A DNA stretch of 64,000 bases from Eonycteris spelaea. Taxonomy: Eukaryota; Chordata; Mammalia; Chiroptera; Pteropodidae. The notes under the pieces are model-generated. The model was given only the letters and a program-made list of their open reading frames with translations, was not told the origin of the DNA and ran no database searches. Shown in pieces: positions 36,701 through 45,700 of this stretch. The stretch covers positions 2,480,001-2,544,000 of the forward strand of contig PUFA01000081.1 in the NCBI GenBank assembly GCA_003508835.1, written 5' to 3'. The translations under genes were made by a program, and so were the position numbers. Every line of letters begins with the position of its first letter. The first letter of the stretch is position 1.

Positions 36701-39700
36701 CCTTCAGGCATGTCCCCAGCCACCAACAGGAGCAGACAGCAAATGGCTCACTTTTGTATCTCTTTTATCTACTCATTTGAAAAATACAGAATAGCATTAA
36801 AAAATTAACATTTTCTTTGTGCTTAACCACTCCCCTATTTAAATCTCAATGTATCATTTCCTCCATATTAGCATGAGAAGAAACTTAGAAATTTGGAATC
36901 CTAGTATTTATACGCATTTACATTCCTCTTTTTAGAAAAACCTAAACATCATGAACATGTTTCTCATGTTGTAACTGTCAAGAGCGAGAGCTAGTTTAAG
37001 TGATTACACGATGTTCTGCTGCGGATCTGCTGTAACTGGTTTACACCGTCCTCTGTGGTTGGGCGTTTGAGGAAGTTTCCAGACACCTGTGACAAACGTC
37101 GCCCCCCTGTTTAGGGCCCCTTCCCTCCACATTAGTTCATGACTGGGCACTTGCAGCCGCCCCCCCCCCCAAACACACCTTAAATCTAACAGCTTTGGGC
37201 AATGCAGAGCCTTAGGGTGAGCCCCAGTTTCTGTGGGGCCCTTTGATAGCGAGCCTCCCTAATGTCTGCTCAGGACCCCAGGACACCCTCCTGACCTGAG
37301 CTTATTGGCCCCAAAGAGACAGGTCTCAAAGGCTGAGGTGCTGGCCCTCTGCTTTTAGCCCCTCCCCAGTCTAACTTCCTCGGAAGTGGTGTAAGCTTGG
37401 GAAGGCAGCCAGTCTGCTTCCTTGGAATTGCTTTCTGGGGAGGTCGAGTTCCCTAGAGGCCTCTCTGGCTCAGCCCCATCAAGCTGGTCACTTGTGGGAG
37501 TTGTTATACTAGACCCAAGACATCCAGGGTCCCTGGGCCCCCTTGCACCTTGCAGGATGCAGCTTCAGATAAGCCTGTGAGTGTGGGGCCTGGGAACTTC
37601 TCCTAGCCAGGGAACCAGTGACCTGGCTTGTTGGAGGTCACAGAAGGGAGGGAAGCCAGAGCCCTCCCTGACCTGCTGGCCTGCTGAGGTGCTGAGTCAT
37701 GCTGACAGCACCGTGGCTGTCCCACCCCTTCTCCAGCTCCCTTTGCTTTAGCTCTACAACAAGGAGGCCTGGAGGCCCCGACTGCTCAGGTGCAGCCAGC
37801 TCTTAACCCAACTCCAGAGCTGTATCCTGCTGCAGCAGCAGGGCAGGTGCATCCCCTGAGCCCACATCTCCAGGCACCAGCCTTGCTCACGGGGCCGAAG
37901 AAAGGGGAATCTCTAAGTCCTGCAGCTCCTCCCGCTGCGTGCATTTCTAGACAGCAAGGAGTGGACAGTCTGGGCTGAGTAGTCACATCTGTGTTTGAAT
38001 CTCTGTTCCACTACTTCCCCTCTACATGTGACCTTCAGACAAGTCCCTTGACTTTTCAACTTGTTTCCTTTTCTGTGTGTTTTAGGAATAAAACTCCACC
38101 TAACTCCCTCAGAGGGTTACTCAGTACAGGGCCCGGCACCCTGCCATAGCCCCTAGGAGCCGCTCAATGCCATGTGCCAGCCCATGAATGGGGTTCTTGT
38201 TTCTATACCTGGGGCTGCTGCCCCTCAGCCATCCCCTCACATCTGGGGGCACGGTAATGGGGGTGGGTTGTCAATTCCTGAACTGGTCTCCCTGACTCTA
38301 GCCTCACCTCCCAGGGTTTACTTTTCCCTGGGGCCAGTGTTCTTTTTGCCATGTCACACCACCTTTGAAACAGTCACAGTTGTCTGTGTTGAGGGCAAGA
38401 GAAGGCCCAGGTCCAGCCCCAGCCCCAGCTCTAGTCTTAGGCAAGGACCAACATCAGTCCACTGGGGAGAGCTCATACTATAAGGCATCTGTCCCCACCA
38501 CGAGCCCAGTCCTCGAGTCCTCTCATTAGTTAATGATCATTCCTCACCTGAGGCCTCTTCCCCTAGAGTGCTGCCTGGCGCTCGTCAGGGCTGCCCGAGC
38601 CCTGCTCCTTGGAGCAGGAAGGGTCCCTCTCCCTCTGGCCCACCCAGGGAGTCCCAGGGCTCCCCTAACAATCCTGATTCTGCAGAGGGTGGAAGGAAGT
38701 GGGCACATCCCTGCAGTGGGCAATTCAAGCCCAGCCAGCCGGGCGTGAGCAGTTAGCCCTGACAAACATTCATTTTCCTTGTGTCCTGACGACCCCCGAG
38801 CCCCCAGATCTTCTGACCAGATTGCTGCCACCTTGGAGCTCTGTTTCTTGAAAGCCAGTACTTTCTGGAGCTCTTGACCACTTCCTTCACAGCCATTCCT
38901 CAGGGTATAGGCTTGGGGTGGACATCAGGGAGCCGATGGCACCCTTGTACACCATGTGTGGCTGCTGCTTCACCCAGAGGTCAGGCTCCTTGGGAGGGTC
39001 AGGCCAGGAGCACGGTGACTCAGGTGAGAGGTGCCAGCCTCACACCCACTCCCCACATCTGCAGCTACCGCGTCTATTGCATGTTGGGAGATGGAGAGAT
39101 GTCGGAGGGCTCTGTGTGGGAAGCCATGGCTTTCGCCGGCATCTACAAGCTGGACAACCTCGTCGCCATTCTTGACATCAACCGCCTGGGCCAGAGTGAC
39201 CCTGCCCCGCTGCAGCACCAGTTGGACGTCTACCAGAAGCGTTGCGAGGCCTTCGGGTATGTAGAGGGCTGTGGCCTGAGCACCCTCACAGCACGGGAGC
39301 CACCTGTCAGAAGCTGTGCAGGTACCGGGGCTGAAGCCAGAGGCTAATGAGTCCCCCTTTTTCAGGATTTGACTCACAATTTCAGACTTTGGGTATTTGG
39401 ACTTAAAGTAGCAGCCCAGGCCACCTCGTGAATTTGTAGGCTAAGGCCCAGTTCTGAGTGAGTTCCTTTGTGCGTGTGGTTGTGGGGCATCCTAGTTCTC
39501 AGAGCTTTTATGTAACATTCTCTCACACATCCTCACTTGTTCTTGAGGGAGGAGGAGGAGGTGGACACAGTGTGAACCAGGCTTGCTCACTGAGGCTAAG
39601 GGACACGTAGGGGTTTGAACATAAGTCAGGTGGCTGCCTCTGCCTCCTGTGCGCATCCCAGCCAGCCTGTGGAAGGGGAACAGTACCCCTTCCTGGTGAG

Positions 39701-42700
39701 ATGGGAGAAACAGTTTTCAGACTACCCCCTGGGCCTTGCAAGTTGTGAGTTCTGAGTCACGTGTTCTAAAGCAGGGAGGTCCATGTGGGTGGCTGTCAGC
39801 CAGAGGGGCCCTCACCTCAGTGTCCCTCCCCTGCCCCAGATACAAGCTGCTCTGCAGTTCGGGCTCCAGGACACCCAGCTTCCAGGCTCAGCCTCAGCTG
39901 AGAAGACTGGGGAGGGCTCTGGGCTGTGGCCCTTCAGGGCCCTTTGTAGATGAGTCAGTGACCAGGGAAGGTCAAGAGGGACTTGCAATACCAATTACAC
40001 AGGCTGACCTTAGAGAGAGAGAGTAAAGAGAGCAAGTAGCAAGTATCCTGTTGGCCGGAAGAGGAAAAGCCATAGAGTGCCTCAAGGACCTCACCAAGGC
40101 CACATCAGGCTGGGGAGTTGAGTCTATGACCCTGACAGCTAGGTCTGTGTCTAAATAACCTTGTAGCTCTGAAGGCAGATTCCTTAAGTCCTGGCTCTGT
40201 CACTAACTGGCAAGTGATTCTACCTTCAGGATCTCAGTTTACTTGTCTATAAAGTGGGGGTGATAACAGCGCCCCCTGCCCTGGGATAGGGAAGGTTGTA
40301 ATGAGACAACTGGGTCGTGTGTTGGGCTTGGCCCACTGCCTACAGAGTGTATGTTAGCTGCTATTTTCATTATTAAGGGGCCATAAAGAGTCCCAAAAGA
40401 GATCACCTTAAAGAGAAAGGTTGCCCTGTACCGGCTCCTTCCCCTAGACATTTGACAACACGACCCATTTAAAACTGTTTCCAGCCTACCTCCAGCATCT
40501 GTGAAGTGATCAGATGTTCCCCTAAATGAAAATTGGGCCCAAAAGTTCATCAAATACCTAATAGCAGATTCCAAACCTAGTACATCATCCCAAAAGCAGC
40601 TTTCAGTAGGAAATGAATAGGTCAGGAATAAAAGATGCAATAAATGAACTGAGCTTTGAATTACTTAGGAGAGAGGAGGAAAATCTGTTCAGAGAAAACA
40701 AGAGGAAGTTAAATAATGTGAAAAGAGAAAATAAAACCCAGATTGGAAACAGGAATGTTTTGGACTTCCTGACTGCTCCAGCTCTTTTCCAGATTGCAGT
40801 AGTGCAGTGAAGTGAGGGCAGACCTCTTCCTGGGGCCCTCCTCAGGGTCCTCGGGCACCTGGCCCTTGCCCCTCACTCCCCCCTCTCTGTCCCCAGCTGG
40901 CATGCTATCATCGTGGATGGACACAGCGTGGAGGAACTGTGCAAGGCCTTCGGCCAGGCCAAACACCAGCCCACAGCCATCATTGCCAAAACCTTCAAGG
41001 GTCGAGGGATCTCAGGTCTGTATGCATGAGCCTCCCTCCCCACTCCTATGCCTGGGGCTGGGTGGGTTCTGGGGCTGATCGAGAGGGTGGGGTGGCGCAT
41101 GTCTCTGAGATCTTGTATCTGGGGAAGCACCATCCCTCTGCTGCCATAGTGAGTACACCAGGACTGGGGAATGGGGAGCAAGAGACTGTTCCCTGAAGTG
41201 ACTCAGTGGTCAACATAGTTGAGCCAAGACTCAAACCCAGGTCAGGCCGGCCTTGGCAGAGGGGCATGTGTAGGTAGGAGGAGAGGAGGGACTTGGGGAG
41301 GTGTGTCAGGGAAAGGACCTGGTGTAAGACCATCCCCCATACTCCCTCCTTGGCTGGCACTTGCAGAGCATCCTTGATGGCTCCAGCTGTCTGTCCTGAG
41401 CCGAAGGGCCGACAGGGAGGCCTGGGAGAACATGAAAAGACCTGGGTTTTTCCCTAGAGGTGAGCGAGTGGAACATCTCGAGCAGTAGAAAAGTGCTTAG
41501 AAGCCTGTGTGGGTGGAGAGCCTGGGTGGGTCTGGAAGATGGTGGTTGCGTCAGGCATGAGAGCCATGCTGGCTGGTGGCTTTCTAGCCCGCAGGTGTGG
41601 ACTCCAGACTTTGAGGCTGGGATGGCCTTCGCCCATTTTAAATATGGGAAAATGGGGGTAGAACCAATCGGGAACTTGCTCAGAGACATAGGTAGTCTGT
41701 GACACTAGGGGCCTAACTGCAGGCCCTGGGCCGGGTCTACTGTGGCACATGCCCTGGCTGTGCCCCTGCTTGTGTGGGGGTCACAACTGCCTCTCCCCGT
41801 GTGGACTTGGTAATTGAGGACATTCACTGCAAAGTAGGAGAAGATGCATGGCTTTGGGAGCCTTTTGGGAGGGGTGGACATCTAGGAGGGGATTCTGGGA
41901 TGTCACGGCCTCAGTGCTACTGCCTGACACAGACTCCTCAGGTGTCACCACCAGGTGGGATCTGGAAAACTTGCAGCTTCTGGGGGTCCCTGGAGGTCTG
42001 CAGGGCTGCTGGGAGGATCTGTCCTTGGCTCTGCCCAAGCTGAGGTGACCTTGGAGGAGAGGGACATTAACCGTGGTGGTAGTAGAGGGCCCTCTCTGTG
42101 ACTCACTAATGTACCAGGTGACCGTGGCAGTGCTTGCCCTGAGCCACATCCCAGCTCCCCTACTGACGGCCAGGATCCCGACCTGTTCAATGAACTGAGT
42201 GTGATTTCTGCAGCAGACTCTTCTCTGCAGGCTTGGGCTGGGAAGGCAATAGGGGGGAATGGGACGGGGCAGTCTGCTCACGCCTGCTCCTGTTCCTACT
42301 CTGTAAGCTGCTGGAGGACTAGGCCAGGCTTGTGGTGTGGTGTCCTGGTACCAGGACTCTCCTTTCCCCAACCTGTGGTGTCCAGTGCAGGGCCATGCTT
42401 GACTGCAGGGACACCATTCCTCCCCTTCCACTGGCCTGCCCTCAACAGTGGAGGGCCGGGTTCTCCTGAGCGCCTTCCTGGCCTTCTGGGAGCTTCTGTC
42501 TTATCTGGCCCTCTGTCCTCCTATATTGGACCTGTAGGAATAGAAGATAAGGAGTCTTGGCATGGGAAGCCCCTCCCCAAAAACATGGCTGAGCAGATCA
42601 TTCAGGAAATTCACAGCCAGATCCAGAGCAAAAAGAAGATCCTGGCAACTCCCCCGCAGGAGGACGCCCCCTCAGTAGACATCACCAACATCCGCATGCC

Positions 42701-45700
42701 CACTCCACCCAGCTATAAAGTTGGGGACAAGGTAAAGTCAGACCTTGCTTTTCTGGACTAACTTTTCTGGACTAGCTGGGTGGGGTGACTGTGGTTCTCC
42801 CTAAGGCTGGCACTAAGATGAGACTCTTGGCTGGGAAAGAGAGGAGAGCGATTAATGCAGGGTGAGGAGGAACCCTGAGGTGTTGCTTCTGCCAGTTCCT
42901 TCATAGAGACAGCCAGTTCTGGAATTATTTACCTGCAGAGACTCAGAGAGGGCAAGGGACTTGCCCATAGTCACACAGCAAGGTACTGGCTGCCGGGATC
43001 AAAGCCACAACTTCTAAGTCCCCCATCTCTAGTCCATCAGGGCCTTGGCCTATGCTCAGGACTCCTTTGTGTCTGGCCTGGCAAAGGCTAGGCAGACCTG
43101 CCCTACTCCAGGCCCTCCCCTGGGTGAACCCATCAATGCAACTGGCGTCAGGCTTTCTGATTCCCACACTTGCAGTGTATCACCATGCATAGTAGGGTGA
43201 GTTCACAGACCTGTCACAGGGGAGGGGAAATTGGGGGTATTAGTACATCTTTTTAAGCTCAGACAGCCCACATCTGTGCTAGGGATAAGGGACTCCCAAG
43301 TTGTTCATTGTAGAAGTTCTTGGCAACCTTACAGAAGTTAAGTTTCCAGAGGGTCGTGTGTTACTGGCCTTCTTTTTTCTGTTCCAATTTTCATTCTTTT
43401 CCTCTCTAAAAGATGTTACCCCGAGGCTGTGCATGGCTCCAGGCCACACTTCACACATGTCCACAACAGTGCTCTCAGCCTTCTCACTCTACTCCACAGA
43501 TAGCTACCCGCAAGGCCTACGGGCAGGCCCTGGCCAAGCTGGGCCATGCCAGCGACCGCATCATCGCCCTGGATGGGGACACCAAGAATTCGACCTTCTC
43601 AGAGATCTTCAAAAAGGAGCACCCAGATCGGTTCATTGAGTGCTACATTGCGAGCAGAACATGGTAGGTGCCAGGTGTGAGCAGGTAGACACAGGGCTTT
43701 GGGGCAGAGGTCTGAGGGGAGCAAAGGCAGGGCCAAAGCCATTTTGCTCCTTTGGGCCGCTATGATGGGAGTGCCAGGTGACTGCTGTGGGCTAGCCTGG
43801 AGAGACTCCAGAATAGCTAGGACCCAACATTGACCCTTGACCTTGAGTAAGTATAATTTGAGGGTGGAGGATGTGTCATGCCCAGGTGTGAATGTGCTGA
43901 ACGGGGTGCAGGTGCACACAGGAGCACTGCATGTAGGCCAGGGGTGGTGAATGGGCTCTCTGGGCACAGGAGGAAGGCTTGAATGTGGGCCTAGCAGCCA
44001 AGACTGCTGAACCCCTTTTATGCACAAGGTCTAGACTCCTGACATGCACACAGTCGGATAAGCAGCCCCTTGTCAGGAATGATGTTTGGTCCTCTTTTTC
44101 AAAATATCCGCTCCTCCTGGCCAAGGAGCCTAGCCGGGTCTGTAGGCCTCTACAGGTCTCTCTGGAGTGTACTGTCTCCAGAGTTCTTCAGCTTAACCTG
44201 AAATTCTCTCTCTGGTTTCTAGCTTTGGCAGCTGGAGGGTCCAGATTAGACTAGCAGGGTTCGTGGGTTGCGGAGCCCCAGGTGCTAGAGAAGGGAGGGC
44301 TCATGCCAGCAGTGGGTTTCAGGACTGTGGAGGCCTCTTCTGAAACCAGTTGGTTCCAGCTGATCTGGAACCAAAGCCATTACTCACTGCTTCTGGGTGA
44401 GGGTTTGGGGCTGGAGCCTCTGTGGGGAGGCAGAGGGGATGGAGGCCTGGTCTCTGCAGAGGCCTTGGGGCTCGTGAGGGAGTTAGTGGTGCGGTGGGTA
44501 GTGCAGAGGCTGGACATTCCAAGCGCACACTTAAGTAGCCTGCTCTGTGAAAGGCTTTTTGCTTGTTTCTAGAGGGAAAAAAAATTCCCAGGACAATAAC
44601 TTTAAGAGAACTTTTGAAATGGTTATTATTTCAAGTTGAAGGATTTCCGTGTTTGGAAACAGACTGTGGAGTGATGCCTATATAGAAATCAGTTGCGTGG
44701 GGGAGGAGAATTAACAGTTACCAGGATGACAACGCTGCCCCCCATCCCTCACAAGGGGTCCTGGGCTCCTTGGCCACCCTCTCCCTCTGTACCCCCAGGT
44801 GAGCATCGCCGTGGGCTGCGCCACACGCAACAGGACCATACCCTTCTGCAGCACTTTTGCAGCCTTCTTCACGCGGGCTTTCGACCAGATTCGCATGGCA
44901 GCCATCTCCGAGAGCAACATCAACCTCTGCGGCTCCCACTGCGGGGTGTCCATTGGTGAGTTGAATCGAGGCCAGGATGCTTACAATTGGCGCTTCCCTG
45001 GCCTTCTGGACCAGGCAGAGAGAGGAGGGGAGGCCGGGATTCCATTCCACAGGTTGGGTCTTACTGCAGCATGTCCTTTCCCACACCGCAGGGGAAGACG
45101 GTCCCTCTCAGATGGCTCTGGAAGATCTGGCTATGTTTCGATCAGTCCCCATGTCAACTGTCTTTTACCCAAGCGATGGGGTATCTACAGAGAAGGCGGT
45201 GGAATTAGCAGCCAATACAAAGGTTAGTCACAGAGCTGTACCCTTTTCTGCTGGCAGCTGGCTCTTCCCTAGAGAGGTAGCAGGGGAGGCCAGCACGCAG
45301 GCACAGAGCTGGTCGTTCACTGCCCCAGAGTGGGAACCCCATGAGCTTGCCTCGGGTATTTATAGCTAGAAGTTAGACGAGGAAGAACAAAATACACCCC
45401 ACCCTTCCTGCCTCATGGCACACATTGCTAATTGATCATCATCACACTCTTTCTCCGCTGAGAACCCTGGCAGCCCCTCCCGATCTGGCAGTCGATGCCC
45501 CTCTGGCCTCCTTGAGTTGGATTCACCAAGACAAAATGAGCTAAGCAATGTGGTCCTGACCAAGGGCCGTGCTCCACAGACCAGCGTGCCCTGTGGTTCC
45601 AGTTCTCTGACTGAGGGCCGGGGGCGTGCCAGATGCACTCTAGGGGAGCGACCCCACTTGGGAGACCAGTCTACCTGATGGAAAACCCATTTTCCATCTG

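Larger units (their letters stand above)
35172..39064 (+). other. TKT: TKT intron 4 (3.9 kb)
   Basis: Contains MIR pieces at about 35290-35410, 35850-35985 and 37980-38165 (minus), and a C11 run at 37160-37170. The AT-rich stretch 36740-37100 is unassigned. No extra exon is supported. Confidence 0.85.

Noticed and set aside
41781..42431. 216-codon minus-strand frame in TKT intron 6
   Set aside because: No domain, no splice or poly(A) context, and GC-rich sequence where long chance frames are common.
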